Positions 29,945 to 39,260 are shown, numbered from the stretch's first letter. The stretch: DNA of 64,000 bases from Microbacterium sp. Leaf159 (GCF_001423615.1 NZ_LMOU01000001.1:609509-673508); one strand, 5' to 3'. A program made the numbers and translations. The notes: a model not told the origin generated them from the letters alone.

Positions 29945-30847
29945 TCAGGCCCGCGGATGCGCCAGTCGATAGGTGGCCGTGAGCCGCTCAGCGGATACGT
30001 GCGTATAGATCTGGGTGGTGCCGAGGCTGGCGTGCCCCAGGATCTCCTGCACCGCCCGCAGATCGGCACCGCCGTCGAGCAGGTGCGTCGCAGCGGTGTG
30101 TCTGAGGGCATGCGGCCCGACCGTCTCGGCCCCGACGTAGGGTGCGAGCACCTCTGCAACGAGTGAGTACACGGCTCGGGGGCCCACCCGTGCACCCCGC
30201 GTGCCCAGGAACAGGGCGGGGGTCGGGCGTGCGGCCCGCGCGACGTGCACGGGCCGACCACGGGTGAGGTAGGCGCCGATGGCGTCTCTCGCCGGGGCGC
30301 CGAACGGCACCACGCGCTCCTTGGATCCTTTGCCGAGCACGCGGGCGGTGCCGCGGTCGAGGTCGAGGTCGTCGATGTCGAGTCCACAGAGCTCGGAGAC
30401 ACGGATCCCCGCGCCGTAGAGGAGCTCGAGGATCGCATGATCCCGCAGCTGGCTCGGCTCGCCTGTCGACGCCGCCGCCCGTTGCGCGTCGAGGAGGGTG
30501 GTCATCGCATCCTGTGAGGCGATCGTCGGCAGAGTACGTCCGCGCTTCGGTGCGACGAGGCGCAGGCTCGGATCGTGCGGGATGAGCTCGTGTTCGTGCG
30601 CCCAGGTGAAGAACGACCGGGCTGCGGCGGCTCGTCGCGCAAGCGTCGAGCGGGCGTCACCGCGCTGGGTGGCCCGCCAGAGCCAGTCCCGCAGAGTCTC
30701 GAGCGACACGTCTTCCACACCGAGCTCCCCGACCGTCAGCGCCAGATCGTGCAGGTCGGACCGGTATGCCCGGACCGTCGCGGGCGACAGCCTCCGCACC
30801 TGCTCGAGGTGATCGGTGAATGCCTGTGCCGCAGCCGCGAACTCCAT
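29945..30847 (-). CDS. xerC: Tyrosine recombinase XerC
   Basis: XerC (300 aa) resolves chromosome dimers at dif with XerD. An N-terminal SAM-like DNA-binding domain (FTDHLEQVRRLSPATVRAY) precedes the catalytic domain. Catalytic residues: Arg in GAGIRVSELCGLD, Lys in GKGSKERVVPFG, HxxR in HALRHTAATHLLDGG, His in ILGHASLGT and Tyr in TQIYTHV. Its place downstream of dprA matches the usual actinobacterial order. The ATG has CAAGCT plus a 6-nt spacer upstream. Confidence 0.94.
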   Translation of the reverse strand: MEFAAAAQAFTDHLEQVRRLSPATVRAYRSDLHDLALTVGELGVEDVSLETLRDWLWRATQRGDARSTLARRAAAARSFFTWAHEHELIPHDPSLRLVAPKRGRTLPTIASQDAMTTLLDAQRAAASTGEPSQLRDHAILELLYGAGIRVSELCGLDIDDLDLDRGTARVLGKGSKERVVPFGAPARDAIGAYLTRGRPVHVARAARPTPALFLGTRGARVGPRAVYSLVAEVLAPYVGAETVGPHALRHTAATHLLDGGADLRAVQEILGHASLGTTQIYTHVSAERLTATYRLAHPRA

Positions 30848-30859
30848 GGATCCAGCTTG
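30848..30859 (-). promoter_or_regulatory. Possible leaderless promoter of xerC (-10 CAAGCT)
   Basis: CAAGCT (30859-30854), preceded by TG, spacer GGATCC, then ATG. The spacer is identical to that of mnmA; the hexamer is weaker than others. Confidence 0.4.
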
Positions 30860-30882
30860 CAGGAGCGGGCATCGGCATCGTG

Positions 30883-32064
30883 TCAGCCGCGCCGCCCGAC
30901 TTCGCCTGCCTTCCGCCACCCGCCCTCGACGCGTCTGACCACGCCGTCCAGCTCGAGGACCCCGAGCATCGCGCTCACCTTGTCGGGTGCGAGTCCCGAG
31001 CGCCGACAGATCTCGAGGACCGGCAGCGACGAGCGACCGGTGATCGCATCCAGCACACGCACCTGGTCGGGGTCGGATCGCTCGCCGTCTTGCGACGCAT
31101 GTAGCGCGCCTCCCCAGAGTTCACGGATCTCCGCGGGAGTCGTCACGCACCGCGCGTCATACTCGCGCAGAAGTCGGTGACATCCGGCGGATGCCGCGGA
31201 CGTCACCGGTCCCGGCACTGCGCCGAGAGGGCGACCGAGCGCCGCCGCGTGCCCTGCGGTGTTGAGTGAGCCGCTGCGCCACCCCGCCTCGACGACGACC
31301 GTCGCCTGGCTCACTGCAGCGATGAGTCGATTCCTCGCCAGGAATCGCCATTTGGTCGGCGCAGTGCCGCAAGGCACCTCGCTCACCACGGCGCCCGTGT
31401 CGACGATGCGTCGCAGCAGCTCCCTATGACCTTGGGGGTAAGCGCGATCGACTCCGCCGGCCAGGAACGCGACTGTGCGGCCATCCACGCCGAGCGCCGC
31501 CCGGTGGGCGGCGCCGTCGATGCCGTAGGCACCACCTGAGACGACGACCGCGCCGCTCATGGCCAGGTCACCCGCGAACTCTGCGGCGAGCATCTCCCCG
31601 TACCCGCTCGCCGCACGAGCGCCGATGATCGCGACGCGAGGCTCGGCGGAGAGGATCAGTGGCTCGCCTCGCACCCAGAGCAGCGTGGGCGCGTGCTCGC
31701 CGAGGTCGTCGAGAGCGATCGGCCAGCTCGCGTCGCCCGGAAGGACGAGTCGCGCTCCGACATCGCGCGCACTTCGAATCGCCTCCGCCACGGCTCGCGT
31801 ATCGGCACGCGCCCTCCATCTCGCGCGTCCCTCAGCGAGTGCCCGTCCGCCCGCCCCCGACTGCGCACGGCTTCGGCCCGCCAGCGCGACCTCCAGGGCC
31901 TCGTGTGCGCCGAGCTCCGCGATGAGAGCGCCCGCCACGCCGTCACCCGGCTCCGCGAGAACCGACCATGCGACCCTCTCGAGGGCTTCCTCATGCTGTT
32001 CGTGAGGCCGCATCTCGTCGAGCGCAGCACGGACGTCAGGGTCTTCCCTCAGCGATTCGATCAT
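30883..32064 (-). CDS. dprA: DNA processing protein DprA
   Basis: DprA (393 aa) loads RecA on incoming single-stranded DNA in transformable bacteria; its role in most actinobacteria is unclear. The Rossmann-like core has PRVAIIGARAASGYGE, VVVSGGAYGIDGAAHRAAL and RFLARNRLIAAVSQ. A C-terminal winged helix (DQVRVLDAITGRSSLPVLEI) is also present. The ATG overlaps the comM stop (ATGA). It is in the yraN-comM-dprA-xerC string. Confidence 0.96.
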   Translation of the reverse strand: MIESLREDPDVRAALDEMRPHEQHEEALERVAWSVLAEPGDGVAGALIAELGAHEALEVALAGRSRAQSGAGGRALAEGRARWRARADTRAVAEAIRSARDVGARLVLPGDASWPIALDDLGEHAPTLLWVRGEPLILSAEPRVAIIGARAASGYGEMLAAEFAGDLAMSGAVVVSGGAYGIDGAAHRAALGVDGRTVAFLAGGVDRAYPQGHRELLRRIVDTGAVVSEVPCGTAPTKWRFLARNRLIAAVSQATVVVEAGWRSGSLNTAGHAAALGRPLGAVPGPVTSAASAGCHRLLREYDARCVTTPAEIRELWGGALHASQDGERSDPDQVRVLDAITGRSSLPVLEICRRSGLAPDKVSAMLGVLELDGVVRRVEGGWRKAGEVGRRG

Positions 32065-33590
32065 GATGTGTATCCCCTCTTCAGAAACAGAGCACGCCCG
32101 ACCTCGTCGCGCCCCGGCTTGTCGATTCCCTCCAGGTCCGCCATGGTCCACGCCAGTCTCAGGACCCGGTCGTAGCCCCGGAGGGTCAGCGCGCCCCGTT
32201 CCAACGCACGGTCGAGCGGCGCTCGGGCAGGCGGTGCGAGTCGCAGATCGGGCTGACGCAGTCGCGCGCCCGGCACTTCGCCGTTGCGCCGCCACGGCGT
32301 TCCTCGCCAGCGTGCGACGGCGCGTTCCCTCGCCCCGACGATGCGTTCCCCTGCCAGGGCCGTCGTGACCGAAGTCCGTTCTGCGGTCATCGCCTGGACG
32401 GCGGACACGCGCGCCACCTGCAGCTCGATGTCGATGCGGTCGCGCAGCGGACCCGACAGTCTTGTCGCGTATCTGCGGATCGCCAGGGACGGACACACGC
32501 ACTCGGAGCCCCGGACCCCGTAATTGCCGCAGGGACACGGATTCATGGCGAGGACCAGCTGGAACCGCGCCGGGAACAGGGCCCTGACCCCTGACCGGAT
32601 CACCTCGATCGAGCCGGATTCGAGCGGCTGTCGCAATGCGTCGAGTGCGACGCGTGAGAACTCCGCGGCTTCGTCGAGGAAAAGCACCCCGCGGTGCGCT
32701 CGTGAGATGGCGCCGGGTCGGACCGCTCGCGATCCGCCGCCCACGAGAGCGGCTACCGACGCGCTGTGGTGCGGCGATTCGATCGGCGGAGTGACATCGA
32801 GGCGTCGCACCGGCTCACCTGTCAGGGAGCGGATCGAGGCCACCTCCAGTGCCTCCGCCTCGGTCAGCCGCGGCAGGATTCCTGGGAGCCGCCTCGCAAG
32901 CATCGTCTTGCCCGCACCCGGTGGACCGCTCAAGAGCAGATGGTGGCCGCCGGCGGCCGCGACGATGAGCGCCTGGACAGCATCCTCCTGACCGACGACC
33001 TCGGACAGGTCCAACGACTCGACCGGCTCATGGACGGCGGCGGCCGCGACGACAGGGTCGCCATCGAGCACGTCGACATCCGCGCCGTGCCAGACGGCGA
33101 CCTGCGAGAGGGTCGCAGCCGGGCGTACCTCGATGCCAGGCACGAGTGCCGCCTCGGCCTCGTTCGCCGAGGGGACGATCACCGTCTGGAATCCGGCCCG
33201 CGCAGCCGCGAACACGGCGGGCAGCACGCCGGGCACTGGCCGGAGCCTTCCGTCGAGTCCCAGCTCACCGAGGTGCACGGTTCGCGCGATGGAACGCGGG
33301 GAGAGCGAGCCTCCGGCCGCCAGCGCCGCCAGCGCGATGCTCACGTCGAAGCCCGAGCCCTGTTTGGGAAGGCTCGCCGGCGAGAGATTGACCGTCAGTC
33401 GGCGGCGCGGAAGATCGAGAGCGCTGTTCTTGCAGGCGTTGTGCACGCGCTGCACAGCTTCTGCGAGCGACTTGTCTGGGAGCCCGATGATCTTGAAGTC
33501 GGGGGTCTGGTTGGACAGGTCCGCTTCGACCTCGACGATGTGGCCGTCGACACCGGTCAGGGCGACGGCCCAGGTTCGCGCCGTCGTCAC
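32061..33590 (-). CDS. ComM/YifB-family AAA+ ATPase
   Basis: 509 aa. In Vibrio, ComM is a hexameric helicase driving branch migration during transformation. An N-terminal Lon-S5-like domain (EADLSNQTPDFKIIGLPDKS) is followed by the Mg-chelatase-type ATPase with Walker A SGPPGAGKTMLARRLP, Walker B GVLFLDEAAEF and a Cys cluster in MNPCPCGNYGVRGSECVCPS. A C-terminal helical domain ends the protein. GTG overlaps the yraN stop (GTGA) and is coupled to dprA. Confidence 0.94.
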   Translation of the reverse strand: MTTARTWAVALTGVDGHIVEVEADLSNQTPDFKIIGLPDKSLAEAVQRVHNACKNSALDLPRRRLTVNLSPASLPKQGSGFDVSIALAALAAGGSLSPRSIARTVHLGELGLDGRLRPVPGVLPAVFAAARAGFQTVIVPSANEAEAALVPGIEVRPAATLSQVAVWHGADVDVLDGDPVVAAAAVHEPVESLDLSEVVGQEDAVQALIVAAAGGHHLLLSGPPGAGKTMLARRLPGILPRLTEAEALEVASIRSLTGEPVRRLDVTPPIESPHHSASVAALVGGGSRAVRPGAISRAHRGVLFLDEAAEFSRVALDALRQPLESGSIEVIRSGVRALFPARFQLVLAMNPCPCGNYGVRGSECVCPSLAIRRYATRLSGPLRDRIDIELQVARVSAVQAMTAERTSVTTALAGERIVGARERAVARWRGTPWRRNGEVPGARLRQPDLRLAPPARAPLDRALERGALTLRGYDRVLRLAWTMADLEGIDKPGRDEVGRALFLKRGYTS

Positions 33591-33949
33591 GACAGTGCCA
33601 CGAGGTGCTCGAGCGTGCCGCACGAGGGGTCCGCCCCGATGATCCCGATCGCATCTATCCGGATGGTCATCCCCTGCGCGCTCTCGGCATGGTCGGCAGC
33701 CCAGGCGTGAGCCAGCTGCCACAGGCGGCGCAGCTTGCGAGCGTCCACCGCCTCGAACGGGTGCCCGAACGAATCGCTCCGTCTCGTCTTCACCTCGACC
33801 ACCGCGAGATGCGAACCGTGGGATGCGACGATGTCGATCTCGCCCTGGGCACACCGCCAGTTCCGATCGAGAACCTGGTACCCGAGCGTCGTCAGGTACC
33901 GAACCGCCTGCTCTTCACCGGCTCTACCGAGATCGTCTTTCGCTGCCAT
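33587..33949 (-). CDS. YraN-family (UPF0102) putative nuclease
   Basis: 120 aa. The PD-(D/E)XK core is visible: EEQAVRYLTTLGYQVLDRNW, GEIDIVA and VVEVKTRRSDSFG. By fold it should be a Holliday-junction-resolvase-like nuclease; the cellular role is not established. It is the first gene of yraN-comM-dprA, each overlapping the next by 4 nt. The ATG has no convincing Shine-Dalgarno; a weak CAGGCT element ends 6 nt upstream. Confidence 0.9.
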   Translation of the reverse strand: MAAKDDLGRAGEEQAVRYLTTLGYQVLDRNWRCAQGEIDIVASHGSHLAVVEVKTRRSDSFGHPFEAVDARKLRRLWQLAHAWAADHAESAQGMTIRIDAIGIIGADPSCGTLEHLVALS

Positions 33950-34051
33950 GACGACAGCCTGCCGACCGCAGTCGATGATCTTCGCGGCTGATCTGCCGTT
34001 CGCCCGGTGTTCAGGGAGAGCCCGTCAGAACGAGCGACTGTGCAGAAGGGG

Positions 34052-34378
34052 TCATTCCCCGTCGAGCGACAGCTCCTGCGGCAGCTCGAACTCGCGGCGC
34101 TGGAGTTCTTCGACGTTGACGTCCTTGAAGGTGAGCACGCGCACGGCCTTCACGAAGCGGTCGGCGCGGTAGATGTCCCACACCCACACGTCGCTCATCG
34201 AGATCTCGAAGTAGAAGTCATGCTCGGTGTCGCGGCGCACGACATTGACCTCGTTGGCCAGATAGAACCGGCGCTCGGTCTCGACCACGTACTGGAACTG
34301 CGCGACGACGTCACGGTATTCGCGGAACAGCGCGAGCTCGAGCTCGCGGTCGTAGTCGTCGAAGGCTTCCTCATCCAT
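34052..34378 (-). CDS. DUF2469 protein
   Basis: 108 aa, very acidic, beginning MDEEAFDDYDRELELALFRE and containing YVVETERRFYLANEVNVV and DVWVWDIYRADRFVK. It is a conserved actinobacterial family of unknown function that is regularly found just downstream of rnhB, as here (47-bp gap). It is soluble with no cysteines. Confidence 0.9.
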   Translation of the reverse strand: MDEEAFDDYDRELELALFREYRDVVAQFQYVVETERRFYLANEVNVVRRDTEHDFYFEISMSDVWVWDIYRADRFVKAVRVLTFKDVNVEELQRREFELPQELSLDGE

Positions 34379-34393
34379 GATGTCTCCATCCTA
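34379..34393 (-). promoter_or_regulatory. Promoter of the DUF2469 gene (-10 TAGGAT)
   Basis: TAGGAT (34393-34388) ends 9 nt before the ATG; the mRNA would start 2-3 nt upstream. GGAG in the spacer would lie mostly outside such a short leader. Confidence 0.5.
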
Positions 34394-34425
34394 GAGTCGG
34401 CGGCGCATCGATGCCGCACGGAGCC

Positions 34426-35085
34426 TCAGAACAGCGTCGGAGCATCGGCGATCGCCCAGGAGGAACGATGATGCGGGGACAGCCCGAGAGCGCGGATCGC
34501 ATCACGATGCTCCAGACTCGCGTAGCCCTTGTTCCTGTCCCATTGATAGGCGGGATGACCTTCGTGGAGCTCTGCCATGTAGCTGTCGCGCGCGACCTTC
34601 GCGATCACGGACGCCGCGGAGACCGACGCGCAGTCCCTGTCCGCCTTGATCACAGGGCGAACGCGAAGCGGCACGGGATGGACGGCGGACACGTAGTCGT
34701 GGTTGCCGTCCAGCAGCACGAGTGCGCTCTCGATCGCGACGCCCTGGTCGACGATGCTCTGCACCGCTCGAGAGGCCGCCAGTCCCAGAGCACGCATGAT
34801 GCCGACCTCATCGACCTCTGCAGAACTCGCCCAGCCGACACCGGACGCCTGGACCCAGGCGGCTGCTCTGGCGGCGACGTCGGGTCGTCTCCTCTCCGTG
34901 ACGAGCTTCGAGTCCCGCAGTCCCTCGGGGACACGACGACGTGATCCGGCGGCGTCCATCGCCGCGGCTCCGACCGCGACGGGACCGGCCAGCGCCCCAC
35001 GCCCGACCTCGTCGAGGGAGATGACCAGGTCGCACTCGGTCAGCAGTCGACGCTCCAGGGTGAGCTTGGGTGCGACGACGGTCAT
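34426..35085 (-). CDS. rnhB: Ribonuclease HII
   Basis: RNase HII (219 aa) removes ribonucleotides and RNA primers from DNA. The catalytic DE pair is in SLDEVGRGALAGPV, with further acidic residues in LVLLDGNHD and KADRDCASVSAASVIAKVAR. Start ATG overlaps the lepB stop (ATGA), implying translation coupled to lepB. Confidence 0.96.
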   Translation of the reverse strand: MTVVAPKLTLERRLLTECDLVISLDEVGRGALAGPVAVGAAAMDAAGSRRRVPEGLRDSKLVTERRRPDVAARAAAWVQASGVGWASSAEVDEVGIMRALGLAASRAVQSIVDQGVAIESALVLLDGNHDYVSAVHPVPLRVRPVIKADRDCASVSAASVIAKVARDSYMAELHEGHPAYQWDRNKGYASLEHRDAIRALGLSPHHRSSWAIADAPTLF

Positions 35086-35816
35086 TCCGAGTCCGGAACG
35101 CCGTTGAAGCTGTCGTGATGTCCGTCGATGGTCCCCATGCGGTCGAAGGGCCAGGTCGTGAGGAACGCCTTGCCCACGAGATTCTCGAGGGGGACGAAGC
35201 CGCCACTGGGAAGGTCCTGGTGCGCGCGTGAATCGCGCGATCGATCGCGGTTGTCGCCCAGCACCCAGATCGATCCTTCGGGCACGACGACGTCGAACGG
35301 CTCGTTCGAGGCCGCTGTGTCGCCGTCAGGAAGGTTGAGATAGCTCAGCTCGTCGATCGGGGCACCGTTGATCGTGAGCTGGCCGAGCGCGTTGCAGCAG
35401 ACGACGTGATCGCCGGGAAGCCCGATGACGCGCTTGACCAGATGATCCTGCGAGTCGGTCGCGGAGATGCCGACCACGTTGAGGACCCAGTCGAACGCCT
35501 GGATGAGCGCGGGCTGCGCGGGAGTCTGAACCTGCCCGTCGAGCCAGCCGCCCGGGTCTTTGAAGACCACGACGTCGCCACGCTCGTACGAGGTCCATCG
35601 GGGCGTGAGCTCATCGACGAGGATCCTGTCGTTGACGAGCAACGTGCGCTCCATCGATGCCGACGGGATGTAGAACGAGCGGACGACGAACGTCTTGACC
35701 ACGAAGGATACGAGCGCGGCGATGACGATGATCACGAGCACGTCGCGCAGGAACACGAGGAATCCACGACGACGTTTGATCGGTGGCGTGGACGCAGGCG
35801 CGGAGTCGGTCGTCAT
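35082..35816 (-). CDS. lepB: Signal peptidase I
   Basis: LepB (244 aa) cleaves signal peptides outside the membrane. One N-terminal membrane segment (about 22-45) is followed by box B with the nucleophile Ser in YIPSASMERTL and box D with the general-base Lys in DHLVKRVIGLPGDHV. Box E is GDNRDRSRDSR. The ATG at 35816 has AAGGA upstream; a TTG one codon earlier is less likely. Confidence 0.96.
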   Translation of the reverse strand: MTTDSAPASTPPIKRRRGFLVFLRDVLVIIVIAALVSFVVKTFVVRSFYIPSASMERTLLVNDRILVDELTPRWTSYERGDVVVFKDPGGWLDGQVQTPAQPALIQAFDWVLNVVGISATDSQDHLVKRVIGLPGDHVVCCNALGQLTINGAPIDELSYLNLPDGDTAASNEPFDVVVPEGSIWVLGDNRDRSRDSRAHQDLPSGGFVPLENLVGKAFLTTWPFDRMGTIDGHHDSFNGVPDSE

Positions 35817-35880
35817 CAAGGTTCCTTCACAGTCTCACACCGCTCGGAGACGGCAATAACTAGGGTCGCACACCCGGCGG

Positions 35881-35921
35881 AAAACACAGCACCCCGGGAC
35901 ATCGTGTCCCGGGGTGCTGTG
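35881..35921 (-). terminator. Intrinsic terminator of rplS
   Basis: A perfect 17-bp stem (35885-35901 with 35905-35921), 3-nt loop, followed on the minus strand by TTTT (35884-35881). It lies 13 bp beyond the rplS stop and separates rplS from lepB. Confidence 0.92.
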
Positions 35922-35934
35922 GAGAACCTGCGCG

Positions 35935-36282
35935 TCAGTTGAAGCGCTTCTCCTTGATCTTCGCCTTCTTGCCGCGCAGCTGGCGGAGGTAGTAGAGCTT
36001 CGCGCGACGCACGTCACCGCGGGTGACGACCTCGATGTGGTCGATCACCGGGGAGTGCACCGGGAACGTACGCTCGACGCCGACCTGGAAGCTGATCTTG
36101 CGAACGGTGAAGGTCTCGCGCACACCATCGCCCTGGCGGCCGATGACGACGCCCTTGAAGACCTGGATACGCGAGCGGGTGCCCTCGGTGATGTTCACGT
36201 GCACGTTGACCGTGTCACCGGGGTTGAATACGGGAACGTCGGAACGCAGCGATGCTGCGTCGACGGCGTCGAGGATCTGCAT
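35935..36282 (-). CDS. rplS: 50S ribosomal protein L19
   Basis: L19 (115 aa, standard) sits at the 30S-50S interface. Motifs [41 protein letters not shown] sequence and [16 protein letters not shown] are diagnostic. The ATG at 36282 gives the family length; a frame six codons longer is not supported. Confidence 0.98.
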   Translation of the reverse strand: MQILDAVDAASLRSDVPVFNPGDTVNVHVNITEGTRSRIQVFKGVVIGRQGDGVRETFTVRKISFQVGVERTFPVHSPVIDHIEVVTRGDVRRAKLYYLRQLRGKKAKIKEKRFN

Positions 36283-36413
36283 GATCGTCTCTCTCTGCAC
36301 TCGCCTCAGGACGGATGCATGATGTAGGAAGGAACAAGAAGGGGTGTGTGCTGAACGGCGCCTAAGCGTCCGCGGGCTCCCCTGAGGCAGAACCGGTCAC
36401 GGCACAAACACTC

Positions 36414-36442
36414 ATTCTGCCATGGATGCCGCACGCGGCCAA
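36414..36442 (-). promoter_or_regulatory. Promoter of rplS (TTGGCC, 17 bp, CAGAAT)
   Basis: -35 TTGGCC (36442-36437), 17-bp spacer, -10 CAGAAT (36419-36414) on the minus strand, preceded by TGG. It gives an rplS leader of about 125 nt. The TGGCAGAAT sequence recurs at rpsP. Confidence 0.65.
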
Positions 36443-36461
36443 AACGTCACGTGCTGCGCTG

Positions 36462-36950
36462 TCATTCCCGAGCGTCGGTCTCCCGCACCACGATGACCTC
36501 ATGCGCGCGCGTTGCGGGCGTGGGCTCATCGACGCCGGGGACGGTGGACCAGGCGATGGTCTCTCGGAATCGCGCGCCACTCCCCTTCGCCTCGTTCCAC
36601 AGCTGCCACAGCTGCAGCCACACGAGGCCGATGCCGACGACGATCGCGGCGGCGAGCAGCCAGCCGAATGCGCCGTCGACGAAGAACCCGACGGCGATCG
36701 TCAGACCGTGCCAGAGGGTGAATCCTCCGACGTCCCACCACGACACGGCGCGATCGGCACGCACCGAAGGGCGGGACCGTGTGAGGAGCGTGAGCAGAAG
36801 CTGCCCGACGAAGACGGACGGGATCGCGATGAAGAGGACCCAGAGGATCGTCCACCCGCCCTGGAACACGCCCCAGCCGACCAGGAGCCAGAGCGGCAGC
36901 AGGAACGCGGCCGGAACCAGCCACCGGAAGAACGCCTGACGCAACCACAT
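36462..36950 (-). CDS. Small integral membrane protein of unknown function
   Basis: 162 aa with four predicted membrane helices: VPAAFLLPLWLLVGWGVF, WTILWVLFIAIPSVFVGQ, FTLWHGLTIAVGFFVDGAF and WLLAAAIVVGIGLVWLQLW. The C-terminus is short and cytoplasmic. It resembles proteins annotated only as membrane protein in related species. It is divergent from map and has a leaderless promoter, which fixes the ATG start. Confidence 0.85.
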   Translation of the reverse strand: MWLRQAFFRWLVPAAFLLPLWLLVGWGVFQGGWTILWVLFIAIPSVFVGQLLLTLLTRSRPSVRADRAVSWWDVGGFTLWHGLTIAVGFFVDGAFGWLLAAAIVVGIGLVWLQLWQLWNEAKGSGARFRETIAWSTVPGVDEPTPATRAHEVIVVRETDARE

Positions 36951-36963
36951 GTCACAGATCGTA
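36951..36963 (-). promoter_or_regulatory. Leaderless promoter of the four-helix membrane protein gene (-10 TACGAT)
   Basis: TACGAT (36963-36958) and a 7-nt spacer before the ATG at 36950. Confidence 0.6.
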
Positions 36964-37060
36964 CGACGCCCCGCACGCCGCTGCCCCGGTGTTCGCTGTG
37001 AGCGCGCGGACTCCGGAGCCGCACGCATCGGCGAGAATGGAGAGGACGAGAGGACACCCG

Positions 37061-37843
37061 ATGATCGAACTGCGCACCCCTGCCGAGATCGACGAGATGC
37101 GCGCCGCCGGGCGCTTCGTGGCCGAGGCGCTGGCGACCCTGCGCGACGAGACGAAGGTCGGCACCAACCTGCTGTCGATCGATCGTCGAGCGCACGACAT
37201 GATCCGGAAGGCGGGAGCGGAGTCGTGCTACATCGACTACCACCCCTCGTTCGGTGCGAGCCCCTTCGGCAAGGTGATCTGCACGTCGATCAATGACGCC
37301 GTGCTGCACGGACTCCCCCACGACTACACGCTCCGCGATGGGGATCTGGTCTCGCTCGACTTCGCCGTGTCCGTCGACGGATGGGTCGCGGATTCGGCCG
37401 TCTCCTTCGTCGTGGGCACCCCGCGTGACGAGGATCTCCGACTCATCGACACGACCGAGCGCGCTCTCGACGCCGCGATCGCGGCTGCCGTCGTCGGCAA
37501 TCGGATCGGTGATATCTCCGCCGCCATCGCCGCCGTGTCGCATGGCGAGGGGTATTCGATCAACACCGATTTCGGCGGGCACGGCGTCGGCCGCATCATG
37601 CACGGCGACCCGCATGTCCCCAATGACGGGCGCGCAGGACGAGGCTTCCCGCTTCGCGAGGGACTCGTGTTCGCACTCGAGCCCTGGCTGCTGGAGACAA
37701 CCGACGAGCTCATCACGGACCCCGACGGCTGGACGCTTCGCAGTGTCGACGGATCCCGAGGTGCGCACTCGGAGCACACTGTGGCCGTCACGGCCGACGG
37801 CCCGATCATCCTCACCGACCGCACGTTCCTCGGCGTCGACTGA
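37061..37843 (+). CDS. map: Methionine aminopeptidase type I
   Basis: A metalloprotease (260 aa) that removes the initiator Met from nascent proteins. The pita-bread metal ligands are visible: Asp in LVSLDFAVSVDGWVADSA, His in FGGHGVGRIMH and Glu in FALEPWL and SEHTVAV. SINDAVLHGLP contributes the S1 pocket. ATG at 37061 has AGAGGA 7 nt upstream. An inserted cassette gene on the plus strand, between rplS and trmD. Confidence 0.96.
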   Translation: MIELRTPAEIDEMRAAGRFVAEALATLRDETKVGTNLLSIDRRAHDMIRKAGAESCYIDYHPSFGASPFGKVICTSINDAVLHGLPHDYTLRDGDLVSLDFAVSVDGWVADSAVSFVVGTPRDEDLRLIDTTERALDAAIAAAVVGNRIGDISAAIAAVSHGEGYSINTDFGGHGVGRIMHGDPHVPNDGRAGRGFPLREGLVFALEPWLLETTDELITDPDGWTLRSVDGSRGAHSEHTVAVTADGPIILTDRTFLGVD

Positions 37844-37859
37844 GCATGTGCTCGTCGGG

Positions 37860-38597
37860 TCAGGCGCGTCGGTAGACGAACACGTCCGTCACGATGGGCA
37901 GGTCGAAATCGTCGCGACCACGCGTTTCAGGATCGGCATCCAGGACGGCCTCGATCGCGGCGAGCATGCCCGCGCGTTCGTCGTCATCCGCCACGAGGAA
38001 GCTGCTCACCGTCGACCACCGTTTGAGGTAGTCCTCCCGCCGGATCCGCTCGGTCCAGTGGATCTGCTCCTGGCGGACGTGGACGAAGCCTGGCAGCTCG
38101 TCCGCGGCTGAGCTCGTCGTGCCGTCCTCCTCCGCCACCGCGGGGTGCGCGATGCGATGCGCCGCTCTGTCCCAGGTGCTCGCGGGGTCGGAGTGGTTCC
38201 AGACCAATCCGAGGGCGCCGCCGGGCACGAGCACTCGAGCGATCTCCGCGCATGCGGTCTCACGATCGAACCAGTGGAACGCCTGCGCGACGGTCACGAC
38301 GTCGACGCCGCCATCGGCGACCGGAATCCGCTCGGCGCTTCCCTGAAATGCCTCCACTGTGGGCAGCTTCACTCTCAGTACGTCGAGCATCGCCGAAGAT
38401 GGTTCGACGGCGATGACGTGCTCGGCTCGACCATCGAGCAGTTCCGTGAACTTCCCGGTGCCGGCTCCGAGGTCGAGTGCAGCCCGCACGGGAGTCGGCA
38501 CGATCAGGTCTGCCGACGCCTGAGGGAAACCCGGACGGTAGCGGTCGTAATCCGCTCCGATACGTTCGAAGGACTTCGCGAGAACCTCATCGACCAT
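37860..38597 (-). CDS. Class I SAM-dependent methyltransferase
   Basis: 245 aa. Motif I is ALDLGAGTGKF, motif II region HVIAVEPSSAML, motif III DVVTVAQAFHWF and LVPGGALGLVW. It resembles the UbiE/TAM-like group with the AFHWF signature; the substrate is unknown. It is divergent from the phosphatase gene, both starting from leaderless promoters in a 69-bp gap. Confidence 0.88.
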   Translation of the reverse strand: MVDEVLAKSFERIGADYDRYRPGFPQASADLIVPTPVRAALDLGAGTGKFTELLDGRAEHVIAVEPSSAMLDVLRVKLPTVEAFQGSAERIPVADGGVDVVTVAQAFHWFDRETACAEIARVLVPGGALGLVWNHSDPASTWDRAAHRIAHPAVAEEDGTTSSAADELPGFVHVRQEQIHWTERIRREDYLKRWSTVSSFLVADDDERAGMLAAIEAVLDADPETRGRDDFDLPIVTDVFVYRRA

Positions 38598-38609
38598 GCT
38601 CCGACGGTA
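38598..38609 (-). promoter_or_regulatory. Leaderless promoter of the methyltransferase gene (-10 TACCGT)
   Basis: TACCGT (38609-38604), spacer CGGAGC, then ATG at 38597. Confidence 0.6.
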
Positions 38610-38654
38610 TCAGTCGAGGGCGGGATCACCCCGCCGCGAGCGCTGTGGCTGTGC

Positions 38655-38666
38655 CATCCTGAGTCC
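38655..38666 (+). promoter_or_regulatory. Leaderless promoter of the histidine phosphatase gene (-10 CATCCT)
   Basis: CATCCT at 38655-38660, spacer GAGTCC, then ATG at 38667. Confidence 0.5.
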
Positions 38667-39260
38667 ATGATTCCGCAGGATCGCCACGTGCCGGAGCACC
38701 TGTTCCTGGTGAGGCACGGGCAGACCCGATGGAACCTGGAACGCCGTCTGCAGGGGCAACTGGATTCGCCGCTGACAGACGACGGCATCCGCCAGGCGAA
38801 GAGCATCGCCGAGCGCCTCTCCGGACGAGGGATCACGACGGTATGCTCGAGCCCGCTCGGCCGAGCGCTGCGAACCGCAGTCATCATCGCCGATCGCCTC
38901 GGCGCCGATCTCGTCGAGGTCCCTGAACTCGCGGAGGTCCACCACGGCGACATGGCCGGCCTGACATGGGATGAGATCGATCGACGATTCCCCACCGCGC
39001 GCGAGGACCGCGCAGCGAACCGCTATGGATGGGCCTTCCCTGGCGGGGAGAGCTATGCGCAGGCGCGGGCGCGAGCACGCCGGGCGCTGTCATCGTGCGG
39101 ATGGGCGACGGCCGGCATCCCGCTCCTGGTGAGCCACGAGATGCTCGGCAGGATGCTCCGGGCCGACCTCCGAGGCCTTGATGCGGCGTCCGCGCTGTCC
39201 CTCCGGCATCCGCAGGACGTCGTGTTCGAGATCGACCACGGCATCGAGACGATGCTCTAG
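38667..39260 (+). CDS. Histidine phosphatase family protein
   Basis: 197 aa, phosphoglycerate-mutase-like fold. The catalytic His is in [11 protein letters not shown]. The second Arg is in [11 protein letters not shown], the acid Glu in [18 protein letters not shown], and the second His in [10 protein letters not shown]. The sequence points to a broad-specificity phosphatase of the GpmB/CobC group, not a glycolytic mutase. Its stop overlaps the convergent trmD stop within CTAG. Confidence 0.88.
   Translation: MIPQDRHVPEHLFLVRHGQTRWNLERRLQGQLDSPLTDDGIRQAKSIAERLSGRGITTVCSSPLGRALRTAVIIADRLGADLVEVPELAEVHHGDMAGLTWDEIDRRFPTAREDRAANRYGWAFPGGESYAQARARARRALSSCGWATAGIPLLVSHEMLGRMLRADLRGLDAASALSLRHPQDVVFEIDHGIETML

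Noticed and set aside
39257..39260. CTAG shared by the convergent phosphatase and trmD stops as a special signal
   Set aside because: Overlapping stops of convergent genes are expected in compact genomes; the same happens at 22298-22301.
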